From Xanthobacteraceae bacterium (lineage in GTDB: Bacteria > Pseudomonadota > Alphaproteobacteria > Rhizobiales > Xanthobacteraceae), in assembly GCA_022841625.1 (NCBI GenBank), contig JALHRD010000019.1, forward strand, positions 1 to 64,000: DNA of 64,000 nucleotides. Direction: 5' to 3'. Both the position numbers and the translations under genes were made by a program. Shown here in pieces: positions 25,177-34,248 of this stretch. Numbering within the stretch: the first letter of the stretch is position 1; every line of letters begins with the position of its first letter. Below the pieces are notes generated by a model. That model was not told the origin of the DNA. It saw only the letters and a program-made list of their open reading frames with translations, and made no database searches.

Positions 25177-26241
25177 TCATTGGCCGCCCGCCCTTGCAAG
25201 GCCACGGCGGAGATCAGCGGCATGCGCGCTCAGCAGCGGTTGCCACCAATCGCGATTTTCGACGTACCACTTAACGGTGGCGGCGAGACCCTGTTCGAAC
25301 GAAAACCGCGGCGACCATCCGAGTTCGGCATGGAGCTTGCTGAAGTCGATCGCATAGCGGAAGTCGTGTCCGGGGCGATCAGGAACAAAGGTGATGAGCG
25401 CGCTATGCGATCCACCGTTTTTTGACTTTGCCACGCGATCGAGCGTTGCGCAGATCGTGTTGACAACATCGATGTTACGCCGCTCCGCATTGCCGCCGAT
25501 GTTGTAGACTTCTCCGACGCGACCGCGTTCCAGCACCAATGTCAGGGCTTCGGCGTGGTCCTCGACGAACAGCCAGTCCCGCACATTGAGGCCGCGTCCA
25601 TAAACCGGTAACGGCTCGCCGGCGAGGCCCTTGATAATCGTCAGCGGGATCAGCTTTTCGGGGAATTGGCGCGGTCCATAATTGTTCGAGCAATTGGTGA
25701 TCAGGATCGGTAGTCCATAGGTGTGACCCCAGGCGCGCACCAAATGGTCGGATGCCGCCTTGGTGGCCGAATAGGGCGAGCGTGGATCGTAGCGGGTGTC
25801 TTCGGTGAAGCGCCCCTCATCGGACAAGGAGCCGTAGACTTCGTCGGTCGAAATATGGTGGAAACGGAACGCCGCAGCGTGGCTGCCAAGCGTGCGCCAA
25901 TGGGCCAGGGCGGCTTCGAGCAAGGCATAGGTGCCGACCACATTGGTATTGACGAAGTCGGCGGGGCCGTCGATCGAGCGATCGACATGGCTTTCGGCCG
26001 CCAGGTGCATCACGGCATCCGGCTGGAAAGTCTCAAAGATGAAGCCGATCGCCGGCCGGTCGCAGATGTCGGTTTGGCTGAAGCGATAGCGCGCGTGGTG
26101 CTGGACGGAGGCAAGCGAAGCGAGGTTGCCCGCATAGGTCAGCTTGTCGACCACCAAGACTTGGTGCTCGGTCCGATCGATCAGATGTCTCACCAACGCC
26201 GAGCCGATGAAGCCGGCGCCGCCGGTGACCAGGATTCTCAT
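25177..26241 (-). CDS. rfbB: dTDP-glucose 4,6-dehydratase
   Basis: Converts dTDP-glucose to dTDP-4-keto-6-deoxyglucose. It has TGGAGFIGS (6-14) for [25 protein letters not shown] and the catalytic YSATK. Its length of 354 residues is typical. It follows a receptor gene by 37 bp on the same strand, so sugar genes may be read through from the catabolic operon above, an odd arrangement. Confidence 0.96.
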   Translation of the reverse strand: MRILVTGGAGFIGSALVRHLIDRTEHQVLVVDKLTYAGNLASLASVQHHARYRFSQTDICDRPAIGFIFETFQPDAVMHLAAESHVDRSIDGPADFVNTNVVGTYALLEAALAHWRTLGSHAAAFRFHHISTDEVYGSLSDEGRFTEDTRYDPRSPYSATKAASDHLVRAWGHTYGLPILITNCSNNYGPRQFPEKLIPLTIIKGLAGEPLPVYGRGLNVRDWLFVEDHAEALTLVLERGRVGEVYNIGGNAERRNIDVVNTICATLDRVAKSKNGGSHSALITFVPDRPGHDFRYAIDFSKLHAELGWSPRFSFEQGLAATVKWYVENRDWWQPLLSAHAADLRRGLARAGGQ

Positions 26242-26278
26242 CTTTCAACGCTTCGGGTATGAGTTAAGCTCCGGCCGC

Positions 26279-27340
26279 TCATTTCGGCTGCGTCCGCTCG
26301 GCATAGATTTTCTTGACCCGCTCAATCACCCCCTTGGGGGTTGCGTAGATGCGGGCCAGAAGTTGCTCTACCGCGGGCCCATTGATCGGATCGATGTCGA
26401 TGGCGGTGCGGGCGGCATCGGCGAGAAATTCCTTGTCTTTCATGGTCGCATCAAACGCTTGGCGCAGCGCTGCTAGGCGCTCGCTGGGAACTTCGGGCGG
26501 CGCGACCACCGGACGCCCCATCTCCTGATCGGCAAATACGAAGGTGAACGCCTGCTTGGCAGGTTCGTCCTTAGCATAGTCGATCACCAAGGGAACGTTT
26601 GAAAGTTCAGGATGCCCGCTGGTGGTGAGCTGGAGCAGCAAATTAATCTGCTTTTTCTCGATCCATTGCGGCCGTGCCGATTTGATGCTGCCCCACGTGA
26701 AGCTGCAATAGCCTTCGAGCTCGCCGCGCTCCATCGCAAGCCCGACGCCGGCGCTATCGACATAGCCGAGGAGCGGCCTGAATTTGGTGCCGATCAGCGC
26801 ATTGATCAGCATCGGAAACTGATGGCTCGATCCGTTCACCCCCGATGAACCGACCAGCACTTCGCGCTTCATGGCGTCCTCGACCCTGGCAATGCCGCTG
26901 CTGTGCCAACTGAAGCAGGTCGCCACATCGCGGCTCATGCTGCCGATCCAGGAAAATTTCCGCGCCTCGAACTTGGCATTGTCGTTGCCGAACAGGGGTT
27001 CGATAAACAGCCCGCGCGCCGGCAGGCCGATCGCGGTGCCATCGCGAGCGGCCACGTTGTACATATGGTTGGTCATCGTCAGGCTCGCCGCCCCGGGCAT
27101 GTTCTGGATGACGACGGTGGGCTGACCGGGAAGGTGGCGCGCGATGTGGCGTCCGAGCAGCCGGGCAAACACATCATAGCCGGTGCCGGGTCCATAGCCG
27201 ACCAGGATGCGAAGGTTCTTGCCCCGGTAGAATTCGGCGACGTCGGCCTGTGCGACGGTTATCGCGCTTGCCAAAGCCGCGAACGCCAGCGCCAAAACGC
27301 GTAACGCTGAGATCGCCCGTGCCATATCTTGCGTTCCCAT
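26279..27340 (-). CDS. Bug/TctC-family solute-binding protein (receptor 3)
   Basis: 353 residues (348 if ATG 27325 is used) with signal peptide ending near AQADVAEF. It is of the FYRGK subtype, with GPGTGYDVFARLLGRHIARHLPGQP, written here in pieces: GYDVFARLLG, HLPGQPTVV, NMPGAAS and AARDGTAIG. It follows receptor 4 by 6 bp, so two receptors are encoded in tandem at the end of the amidohydrolase operon. The two differ clearly in sequence, suggesting different ligands rather than a recent copy. Confidence 0.9.
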   Translation of the reverse strand: MGTQDMARAISALRVLALAFAALASAITVAQADVAEFYRGKNLRILVGYGPGTGYDVFARLLGRHIARHLPGQPTVVIQNMPGAASLTMTNHMYNVAARDGTAIGLPARGLFIEPLFGNDNAKFEARKFSWIGSMSRDVATCFSWHSSGIARVEDAMKREVLVGSSGVNGSSHQFPMLINALIGTKFRPLLGYVDSAGVGLAMERGELEGYCSFTWGSIKSARPQWIEKKQINLLLQLTTSGHPELSNVPLVIDYAKDEPAKQAFTFVFADQEMGRPVVAPPEVPSERLAALRQAFDATMKDKEFLADAARTAIDIDPINGPAVEQLLARIYATPKGVIERVKKIYAERTQPK

Positions 27341-27346
27341 GCAGCG

Positions 27347-28390
27347 TCAGTTTCTGCCGCGATACTGATCGAGCACCGATTTGAGCCGCGCCAGGAGTTC
27401 CGGCGAGCTCGCATAGAAGGTCTTTATCAATTGCTCCATTGACTCTCCGGTCATCGGGTCGACGTCCATCATCTGGCTCTTGGCCTCGGTGAGGTAGGCG
27501 GGGTCTTTCATTGTGGCGTCGAAGGCGCGCCGGAGTGCGAGCACGCGTTCCTTCGGCACCTCGGGTGGGCCGACATAAGGACGTCCCATGTCATTGGGAC
27601 CGAAATACAGCGCCAGGAGATCGCGGTCGGCGGCGGTCGCGGCGAGTTCCATGGCGGTCGGGAGTTCTTTGAGTTCCGTGATGCGGGTCAGTCCCATCTG
27701 AACGATTGGCTTGAGCCGTCCGTCCGCCAGCCAATCCGGCTTGAGCGTCTTGAGTGTGTCCCAGGACAGGCAAACGCCTTCCGCTTCGCCGCGCTCCATC
27801 GCCAGCATGATTTCGCCGGAGCCGCGATATCCGGCGATGATTTTGAAATTGGTTTTGAGGACGCCGTTGAGAATGGCCGGGTAGACCGTGGTGGCGGACG
27901 GGCCGGTACCGCCGATCACGGTCTCTTGCTTGAAGGTGTCGTTGATGGTCTTGGCGCGCGCGCCGTGCCACAGCGAACAGGCCGGCGTCTGCCTGCCAAT
28001 GGAACCGATCGCGCTCATCCGCGCGCCGTCGAACTGGGCGGCCTTGTTGCCGAGCAATGGTTCGAGAATAAATCCGCGATCGGAAATTCCAAAGGTCGAG
28101 CCGTCGCGCGGCGCGCCGGAGAACAAATGATTGATCATCCGAAGCCCGCCCGCGCCCGGCATGGTCTTGACCACGGCTGTGGGCTGGCCGGGGATATGTT
28201 TCACCAGATGGCGAACCAGCGTGCGGGTATAAATGTCATAGCCGCCACCGGCGTCATGGCCGACCAGAAACACCAGTTGGTTCGATTTGTAGAATTGCTC
28301 GACCGATTGCGCGCCGGCCAGGCGCAGGTCCATGCCGGATGCCAAGATGAGGGTCGAGACGATCGCGGTCATGCGCAGCGGCGGTCGCAT
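27347..28390 (-). CDS. Bug/TctC-family solute-binding protein (receptor 4)
   Basis: 347 residues from ATG 28390, which is preceded by GGAGGGAGG, a very strong ribosome-binding site; a longer frame to 28558 would overlap the upstream gene. The signal peptide ends near RLAGAQS. FYKSNQLVFLVG replaces the usual FYRGKTI, followed by GGGYDIYTRTL, HIPGQPTAV and TMPGAGG. It follows the maleate-isomerase-like gene by 71 bp. Confidence 0.9.
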   Translation of the reverse strand: MRPPLRMTAIVSTLILASGMDLRLAGAQSVEQFYKSNQLVFLVGHDAGGGYDIYTRTLVRHLVKHIPGQPTAVVKTMPGAGGLRMINHLFSGAPRDGSTFGISDRGFILEPLLGNKAAQFDGARMSAIGSIGRQTPACSLWHGARAKTINDTFKQETVIGGTGPSATTVYPAILNGVLKTNFKIIAGYRGSGEIMLAMERGEAEGVCLSWDTLKTLKPDWLADGRLKPIVQMGLTRITELKELPTAMELAATAADRDLLALYFGPNDMGRPYVGPPEVPKERVLALRRAFDATMKDPAYLTEAKSQMMDVDPMTGESMEQLIKTFYASSPELLARLKSVLDQYRGRN

Positions 28391-28461
28391 CGTTGATCCT
28401 CCCTCCAGGTGGCGCGCCCAATGACATATGCGACTGCGCGCGCGGCCGGCGTCTCGACGCG

Positions 28462-29238
28462 TCAGGCGGTTGCCAGCTCCGCTTGCGCAAACAGCCGACC
28501 GAGCCCGGGAATGCGCGGCACGCCGCCCGCTCCGCCAATCCGTTGAAGCGCGGCCCATAGGGTCGCCTGGTTGGAATTGACGGCGGGCTTGCCGGTCTCG
28601 CGCTCGATGGTCTCGATCGCTTCAATTTGGGTCGTATTGGTGCAGCTTAGGAAAAAGCCGTCGGCAGGCATGCGCGCATGTTCGCGCGCGAGTTCGATCC
28701 AGCGTGTCACTGGAACATTGATATAGTCGTCGCCGCCTTTGAGCCCGAGCGCCACATCGCGCACCACCTCAATGCCATAGGCCGCGAGAAACTCAGTTTC
28801 GTGGTCGTTGACCGCTTGCGGGTAAGGGCTGAGCAGCACGACGCGGCGCAAGCCCATGGATTGCAATGCTTCGACAATGGCCTGGGCGGTGGAAAAGGCG
28901 GTGGCTCCGGTTTCGTCGGCGACGCGCCTGACGAGCGCGGCTTCGCCCTGCGCGCCCTCGGCCATGGCGGTGCCGGTGCAGTGAAACACCACGGGGTCGC
29001 AGCGGGAATCCGCCAGCGACGATGCCGCTCGCCCAATATCATCAAGCAGGGCCGCAATCGGCTTGGCGTGACGGCCGGTCATTTGCACGCGCGCCACATG
29101 AACCGCAACGCCCTCGGGCGCATAGCGATGAAACTGCGCCTCCGTCATGCGGTTGGACGACGGGATGATCAGGCCGATTCGGGCTTTGGTTTCGTAGGCG
29201 TGGCAGCGCGAGGTGACGGCGCGTTCGAACGTGCTCAT
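28462..29238 (-). CDS. Maleate isomerase / Asp-Glu racemase-superfamily enzyme
   Basis: A 258-residue protein with the two-cysteine active site of the maleate isomerase and Asp/Glu racemase superfamily: Cys87 in VFHCTGTAMAEG and Cys199 in LSCTNTTQIEAIE. The N-terminal IGLIIPSSNRMTE is also typical. Arylmalonate decarboxylases lack one of the cysteines, so an isomerase or racemase is the better call. Its ATG overlaps the upstream amidohydrolase stop by one base (TGATG). Context suggests isomerising a dicarboxylic acid in a ring-cleavage or acid pathway. Confidence 0.85.
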   Translation of the reverse strand: MSTFERAVTSRCHAYETKARIGLIIPSSNRMTEAQFHRYAPEGVAVHVARVQMTGRHAKPIAALLDDIGRAASSLADSRCDPVVFHCTGTAMAEGAQGEAALVRRVADETGATAFSTAQAIVEALQSMGLRRVVLLSPYPQAVNDHETEFLAAYGIEVVRDVALGLKGGDDYINVPVTRWIELAREHARMPADGFFLSCTNTTQIEAIETIERETGKPAVNSNQATLWAALQRIGGAGGVPRIPGLGRLFAQAELATA

Positions 29239-30431
29239 CAGACGTTTCCTGTCTTGAAGCGGAACAAGCGGGTGGCATTGCCGCCAAGGATCGCACGCTT
29301 GGCCGTTTCGGAGAGAAAGGGCAGGTCCCAGATCGTAGCGGGAACGTCGAAATTATGCGCTGGGAAATTCGAACCCCAGACCAGCTGCGTTTCCGCATTG
29401 ATGGCGCGGAACGCCACTTCAAGCGCGGCCGGATCGTCCGGGCGCTCCAAGGGCTGTGAGCAGTAATACATCCGCGCCATATAATGGCTGGGTTTCTCCT
29501 TCAGGAGCGGCGCGTCGGACACGCGCGCCAAATACACTGCGTCGAGCCGCTGCATCAGATAATGCGCCCAGGCGACGCCGGATTCGCACCACAAGACCTT
29601 CAGCGTGGGGAAGCGTTCCGGCATTCCGCTCATCAGCCAATTGGCCATGTGGACCATGTTGGACTGCGGCACGCCGATCGCCTGCACCGCGCCCCATTTC
29701 GGGATTGCCGCGAGATTGGCTTCCTCCCAATTGGCCATGCCGTGGAACGCCAGCACCAGGTCGCGCTCCTGCATGGCGGCGAGAACTTTCATCATGCCTT
29801 TTTGCTGGATCTTCTCATAACGCGCCGACGCGACCACGCAGCCGGCGACGCCGGGCTTGTCGGCCAATTCTTCGATCATCTTCAGGCATTCGGCGGTGTG
29901 GTGCAGCGGCAGATAAAGCATGGCCTTGAGCTGCGGTTCCTGCGGCAGCAGATCGTTCGCGATCCAGCGGTTGTAGGCCAATGTGAGCCAGAATTCCCAA
30001 TCGCGCTTGGGCTGGATGGCGAGCCGCATCGAGGCGGTTGGATACATCACGCCATAGGTCGCGCCCATGGCCGCCATCGAACGGCGGGTGAGGGTGATGT
30101 CCCGATGCACATTGGCCGGCGTCTGTTCAAGCTTGCGCGCGGCAAACCGCTGGATCCGGCCGCCGACATCGGCGTAGGAAATGTTATACGGGATCATCGG
30201 CCGGCGACCCTCATTGGTGCTGGCGCGGGCCTTTTGGCGTTCCACGGTCGAGTCGATGTAGTCGACCATTTGGCGGAAGCTGCCGGTCTCATCGTGATGC
30301 GTGTCGGCATCGACAATCGTGATTTTGTCGAAGCCGCGCTCGCGCGCCTGACGGGCGGCGTGCGACAGATGTCGCGTGGTGTCGAATTCCTCGACGGTGA
30401 GCGGCCTTGGGCCGCTGCTCGGAAATTCCAT
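29238..30431 (-). CDS. Amidohydrolase-2 family protein, with altered active site
   Basis: A 397-residue TIM-barrel protein of the ACMSD/resorcylate-decarboxylase-like amidohydrolase group. VDADTHHDE near 40-48 is the N-terminal metal motif, and LAFHG and WCESGVAW are later landmarks. The C-terminal motif reads GSNFPAHN (353-360), so Asn355 stands where family members have the catalytic/metal Asp of SDYPH. Its paralogue immediately upstream keeps the Asp. Both share the opening LTVEEFDTT and the ending AKRxILGGNA. It may be a pseudo-enzyme subunit or use different chemistry. Confidence 0.85.
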   Translation of the reverse strand: MEFPSSGPRPLTVEEFDTTRHLSHAARQARERGFDKITIVDADTHHDETGSFRQMVDYIDSTVERQKARASTNEGRRPMIPYNISYADVGGRIQRFAARKLEQTPANVHRDITLTRRSMAAMGATYGVMYPTASMRLAIQPKRDWEFWLTLAYNRWIANDLLPQEPQLKAMLYLPLHHTAECLKMIEELADKPGVAGCVVASARYEKIQQKGMMKVLAAMQERDLVLAFHGMANWEEANLAAIPKWGAVQAIGVPQSNMVHMANWLMSGMPERFPTLKVLWCESGVAWAHYLMQRLDAVYLARVSDAPLLKEKPSHYMARMYYCSQPLERPDDPAALEVAFRAINAETQLVWGSNFPAHNFDVPATIWDLPFLSETAKRAILGGNATRLFRFKTGNV

Positions 30432-30460
30432 AAGCGCCTCCCGGAACTGCGAATTTGTTT

Positions 30461-31693
30461 TCAGCCGGCGTAAAGTGGCTTGCCGGCTTTGTCATGCTGC
30501 CAGGGCTTGAGACCAAACAGCTTCTGCGCATTGCCGCCCAGGATGTTGCGCTTGGCTTGCTCGGACAGGAACGGCAGATCGTAGACGGTTGATGGCAGGT
30601 CGAAGTCCCAGTGCGGATAATCGGTCGAGAAGCAGAGCTGGGTTTCGGCCTTGATCGCGTCGAAGGTCGCTTCCAGGAGCTTGCGGTTCTTGGTCAATTC
30701 CAGCGGTTGGGTGGCGTAGAACTGCTCCGCCATGTAATCGCTGGGCAGGCGCTTGAGCAGCGGCGCTTCCGATTGGCGCATCATGTATTCGTTGTCGAGG
30801 CGCTGCATCAGGAACGGTATCCAGGCAACGCCGCCCTCGATCCACATGGTGCGTAGCTTGGGGAAGCGCTCAAAGATGCCGTTGATGACCAGATTGGTCA
30901 TGTGCAGAATATTGTAATAGGGGAAGCCGAGGGCGTGGACCGAGATGAACCGGTTCATCTGTTCCATGTATTTGGATTGCCAATTGTAAGCGGCGTGGAA
31001 CGCCAGCGGCTTGCCCATCTCTTCGATCAGGGCATAGGTTTTCATGTATTCGTTATCGTGCACCGGATTGTAGCGCACGCCGGTCACCAGGAACCCCACG
31101 ACGCCTTTTTTGTCGCCGAATTCCATCACCGTCTTGTAGCACTCGTCCGGATCGTTGAACGGAAGATAGAGCAGCGAAATCAGCCGCGGCTCAGATGCCA
31201 GCACGCGCTCGCAGAGCCAGCGATTGTAAGCGCGCGACAATGCGACTTCGACTTCGACCTGCGGATGCAGCCCGAATGACAGCATGGGTGTCGGGAACAG
31301 GCAGGTATAGTCGACGCCCATCGCATTCATCCAGCGCAGCGCCAGTTCGGTGTCGTGCTTGCCGCCGTCTTTGTGCTTGCTTTTTTCCATGCGGCGAACT
31401 GCCGAGCGCGTGATGCGTCCGCCCATCTCCTGGTCGTTGCCGCGCTGCGGAAACATCGGGCGTCCCATGGTCTGCTGGAACGCCTTGCCGAACTGCTTGA
31501 TGACCGGCGCATCGATGTATTCGTAAATCTCGGAAAGGTGGTCCGACTCGTAGTGGTGCGAGTCGATGTCCACGATCATGAACTCGTTGTATTTGCGCTC
31601 GCGCGACTGCTTGGCGGCATGTGCCAGCAGCTTGGTGGTGTCGAACTCCTCGACGGTCAGGCGATGAATGTCGTGTGAGGATGGTAATTCCAT
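30461..31693 (-). CDS. Amidohydrolase-2 family (ACMSD-like) hydrolase/decarboxylase
   Basis: A 410-residue paralogue of the next gene, 29 bp apart. It has IVDIDSHHYE near 40-49, LAFHAAYNW, WIEGGVAW and an intact CFSTDYPHWDFD with Asp358, so it should be catalytically competent. The family includes metal-dependent decarboxylases of aromatic acids and hydrolases of lactones. It is the first gene of a five-gene minus-strand operon that continues to receptor 3, and it faces the LhgO-like gene across 196 bp. Confidence 0.88.
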   Translation of the reverse strand: MELPSSHDIHRLTVEEFDTTKLLAHAAKQSRERKYNEFMIVDIDSHHYESDHLSEIYEYIDAPVIKQFGKAFQQTMGRPMFPQRGNDQEMGGRITRSAVRRMEKSKHKDGGKHDTELALRWMNAMGVDYTCLFPTPMLSFGLHPQVEVEVALSRAYNRWLCERVLASEPRLISLLYLPFNDPDECYKTVMEFGDKKGVVGFLVTGVRYNPVHDNEYMKTYALIEEMGKPLAFHAAYNWQSKYMEQMNRFISVHALGFPYYNILHMTNLVINGIFERFPKLRTMWIEGGVAWIPFLMQRLDNEYMMRQSEAPLLKRLPSDYMAEQFYATQPLELTKNRKLLEATFDAIKAETQLCFSTDYPHWDFDLPSTVYDLPFLSEQAKRNILGGNAQKLFGLKPWQHDKAGKPLYAG

Positions 31694-31889
31694 GGGCCTC
31701 CTCCGATTGGGTGCCGTTCGCCCCAGGGCCGCCGATTGGAAGATTCTACGCTAATTACAGCAAACTCAGCTAACAACTTCAAATCGAAAAGCGCAGCGGA
31801 AATCTGGACTTGCGTGTTGGACCCCTTGGGTGAAGGGATGTGTTGTCTTATCCTGCGGGGCAATTTCTTGGGTGAGGGAGTGATGGTCC
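31694..31889. promoter_or_regulatory. Divergent promoter gap, amidohydrolase operon / oxidase
   Basis: This 196-bp gap separates two divergently read units and should hold promoters for both. The A/T-rich part at about 1740-1790 of the 31 kb block (31740-31790, TACGCTAATTACAGC and following) is the most promoter-like. GTGAGGGAG at about 31873-31881 is the ribosome-binding site of the oxidase. No operator was recognised. Confidence 0.45.
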
Positions 31890-33032
31890 ATGGAAACGGC
31901 TGACTGCGTCGTGGTGGGCGCGGGCGTGGTGGGTCTCGCGGTGGCGCGGACCCTGGCGGGGGCCGGCCGCGAGGTTCTGGTGCTGGAGACCGAATCGCGG
32001 ATCGGCGAGCACACCTCATCGCGCAACAGCGAGGTGATCCACGCCGGGCTCTACTACAAGAAGGGCAGTCTGCGGCAACACCTGTTTCCGCGCGCACCGC
32101 GGCTGCTCTATGCCTATTGCGCGGAGCATGGTGTGCCGCATCGGCGATTGGGCAAGCTGGTTGTGGCGCGTCGCCCGGAGGAGGTCGAGCACCTGCGTCA
32201 CCATATGATGCATGCGACCGAGGCCGGGCTCGACGACCTGCAGTGGCTCGAGCCGGACCAGGCGCGGGAACTCGAGCCCAATCTCTCATGCTACGCGGCC
32301 TATCTGTCGCCATCCTCCGGCATTGTGGATAGCCATTCGCTGATGCTGGCCTATCAGGCCGAGCTTGAGGCCCATGGCGGCCGGGTGGTGCTGCGCGCAC
32401 CGGTCACTGGCGGCGCCGTGACATCGCAGGGCCTTCGCGTCGAGGTTGGCGGCGCGGAGCCCACGACGCTGTTGTGCAAGACGCTGATCAATTGCGCGGG
32501 CCATGGCGCGCCACCGCTGGCGCGGGCGATCAAAGGCCTGCCAGCCGAAAAAGTGCCGGGCAATTTCTTCCGGCGCGGCGTCTATTTCAGCGTGACCAGC
32601 CGTCCGTTCCGGCGGCTGATCTATCCGGTTCATACGCCCGGCGGCAACATGGATATCCATGCGGTCATCGACATTGCCGGCAATGTCAGGTTCGGCCCGG
32701 ATGTCGAATGGGTGGATCGGCTCGACTACACCGTCGATTCAGGGCGCGCCGCGGCGTTCTATGACTCGATTCGAACGTTTTGGCCGGGGTTGCCCGATGG
32801 CGCGCTGTCGCCCGCCTATGCGGGTATTCGGCCCAAGATCACCGGGCCAAACGAACCAGCCGCGGATTTCGTGATCCAGGGCCCGCGCGATCATGGCATT
32901 CCGCATCTGGTCAATCTGTTTGGCATTGAATCGCCGGGCCTGACCTCGTCGCTGGCGATCGGCGAATATGTGGCGGGCATGCTCGGCCTTGCGGCGCCGA
33001 TGCCGAGCCTGACGCGAAGCGCGGCCGAATGA
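31890..33032 (+). CDS. FAD-dependent oxidoreductase, L-2-hydroxyglutarate oxidase-like
   Basis: A 380-residue DAO-family flavoprotein. The N-terminus CVVVGAGVVGLAVARTL holds GxGxxG, followed by LETESRIGEHTSSRNSEVIH and AGLYY, the LhgO-type signature. A C-terminal GIRPKITG segment fits too. LhgO oxidises L-2-hydroxyglutarate to 2-oxoglutarate. With a decarboxylase-like gene 10 bp downstream and a maleate-isomerase-like gene across the divergent promoter, it may act on another 2-hydroxy acid. Confidence 0.85.
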   Translation: METADCVVVGAGVVGLAVARTLAGAGREVLVLETESRIGEHTSSRNSEVIHAGLYYKKGSLRQHLFPRAPRLLYAYCAEHGVPHRRLGKLVVARRPEEVEHLRHHMMHATEAGLDDLQWLEPDQARELEPNLSCYAAYLSPSSGIVDSHSLMLAYQAELEAHGGRVVLRAPVTGGAVTSQGLRVEVGGAEPTTLLCKTLINCAGHGAPPLARAIKGLPAEKVPGNFFRRGVYFSVTSRPFRRLIYPVHTPGGNMDIHAVIDIAGNVRFGPDVEWVDRLDYTVDSGRAAAFYDSIRTFWPGLPDGALSPAYAGIRPKITGPNEPAADFVIQGPRDHGIPHLVNLFGIESPGLTSSLAIGEYVAGMLGLAAPMPSLTRSAAE

Positions 33033-33042
33033 GCGCCGTGGC

Positions 33043-34029
33043 ATGAATAGCGCCAGTGCGGTGCGGCTGACGAGCGTTCTCCGCAAGTTCGGCCACACCG
33101 CCGCTCTGCACGATGGGTCTGTTCCGGTTCAGGGCGTCCAACTCGACTTTGTCGATGTCGCGCCCTTTATCGCGGCGTATCGCCGGATGGTGCGGCGTGT
33201 CGAATTCGATCTGTGCGAACTTGCACCGACCACTTATTTCATTGCGCGCGCCCATGGGGCGCCATTCACCGCTCTGCCGATTTTTCTGACGCGGCGCTTT
33301 CATCATCAGGGTCTGGTGGTGCGCAGCGATGCCGGTATTACGACGCCGAGCGATCTCAAGGGCAAGCGCGTGGGCGTGCGGGCTTATTCGGTTACTACCG
33401 GCGTATGGACGCGGGGGATCCTGGCCAATGACCATGGCCTCGATTCATCGCAAGTGACCTGGGTTGTCGATGACGAGGAGCACGTCACCCAATTGCAATT
33501 GCCGCCAAACGTCATTCACGTTCCGCAAGGTCAATCGCTGGCCGCGCTGATGGCGGCCGGCGACCTCGCTGCCGCATTCACCGGCAATGCCGGCATCGGC
33601 CGCGAGGGGCCGCCGCAACCCGGCTGGGAGGCGCGGCCCACGCCGGACACTTATGCGGAGCTGTTTCCGGATTGGCGTTCGCGCGAAGCGGAGTGGCACC
33701 GCCGCACGGGGATTTATCCTTTCCATAGCGTGATCGTGGTCAAGGACGCGATTCTCAAGGCGCATCCCTGGATCTCTCAATCGCTCTATGATGCTTTTGT
33801 CGCGGCCAAGGCGCGATGGTTGCCGGATTTCATTTCCGGCCGCGCGGATTCGGCGGAAGACCAAATCTACCGTGGCTTTGGTTCGTTGGTCGGCGAAGAC
33901 CCATTGCCCTATGGGATTGCGGCCAATCGCAGGAGCGTCGCGGCGCTGGTGGACTATGCCGTGCAGCAGGGGTTGATGCCGCGGCGGCTTTCGATCGAAG
34001 AATTATTCGTCGATCCCGACGCGGGCTAG
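33043..34029 (+). CDS. 4,5-dihydroxyphthalate decarboxylase-like protein
   Basis: A 328-residue protein with a periplasmic-binding-protein fold but no signal peptide. Segments such as FDLCELAPTTYFIARAHG, LPIFLTRRFHHQG and DLKGKRVGVRAYSVTTGVW match proteins annotated as 4,5-dihydroxyphthalate decarboxylase, an enzyme of phthalate breakdown. A cytoplasmic ABC binding-protein homologue is the main alternative. The stop codon TAG at 34027-34029 is the first three bases of a repeat element, so the native C-terminus may have been altered. Confidence 0.8.
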   Translation: MNSASAVRLTSVLRKFGHTAALHDGSVPVQGVQLDFVDVAPFIAAYRRMVRRVEFDLCELAPTTYFIARAHGAPFTALPIFLTRRFHHQGLVVRSDAGITTPSDLKGKRVGVRAYSVTTGVWTRGILANDHGLDSSQVTWVVDDEEHVTQLQLPPNVIHVPQGQSLAALMAAGDLAAAFTGNAGIGREGPPQPGWEARPTPDTYAELFPDWRSREAEWHRRTGIYPFHSVIVVKDAILKAHPWISQSLYDAFVAAKARWLPDFISGRADSAEDQIYRGFGSLVGEDPLPYGIAANRRSVAALVDYAVQQGLMPRRLSIEELFVDPDAG

Positions 34030-34216
34030 AGCGCTTTGCGATAAGGTTGAATCGGTCTCTCCTCCGTCATGCCCGGCCTCGTGCCGGGCATCCACGTTTT
34101 TCGTGCCGCAACGAAGACGTGGATGGCCGGGACCTCAGGGCGTTTACGCCCGTCTTCGACGGGCTATGCCCGGCCATGACGGTGGAAACAGGTCAACGTT
34201 ATCGCAAGATGCTCTA
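34027..34216. repeat. Palindromic element with 24-bp terminal inverted repeats
   Basis: Ends TAGAGCGCTTTGCGATAAGG (34027 onward) and its counterpart ending ATCGCAAGATGCTCTA (34216) are inverted repeats of 24 bp with about four mismatches. Inside are CGTCATG...CATGACG (34065-34071 and 34175-34181), GCCCGGC...GCCGGGC pairs, and CATCCACG...CGTGGATG. The nested layout resembles a MITE or REP-type element. Similar CATGCCCGGC/ACGTGGATGGCCGGG repeats are common in Bradyrhizobium-like genomes, from memory. Confidence 0.85.
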
Positions 34217-34248
34217 ACGGCGAAGGCTGCGTCGGCGCTTTCGGCCGG

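Noticed and set aside
33043-34029. Calling this gene an ABC transporter binding protein
   Set aside because: It has no signal peptide and no permease or ATPase partner, so the cytoplasmic decarboxylase-like assignment fits better.
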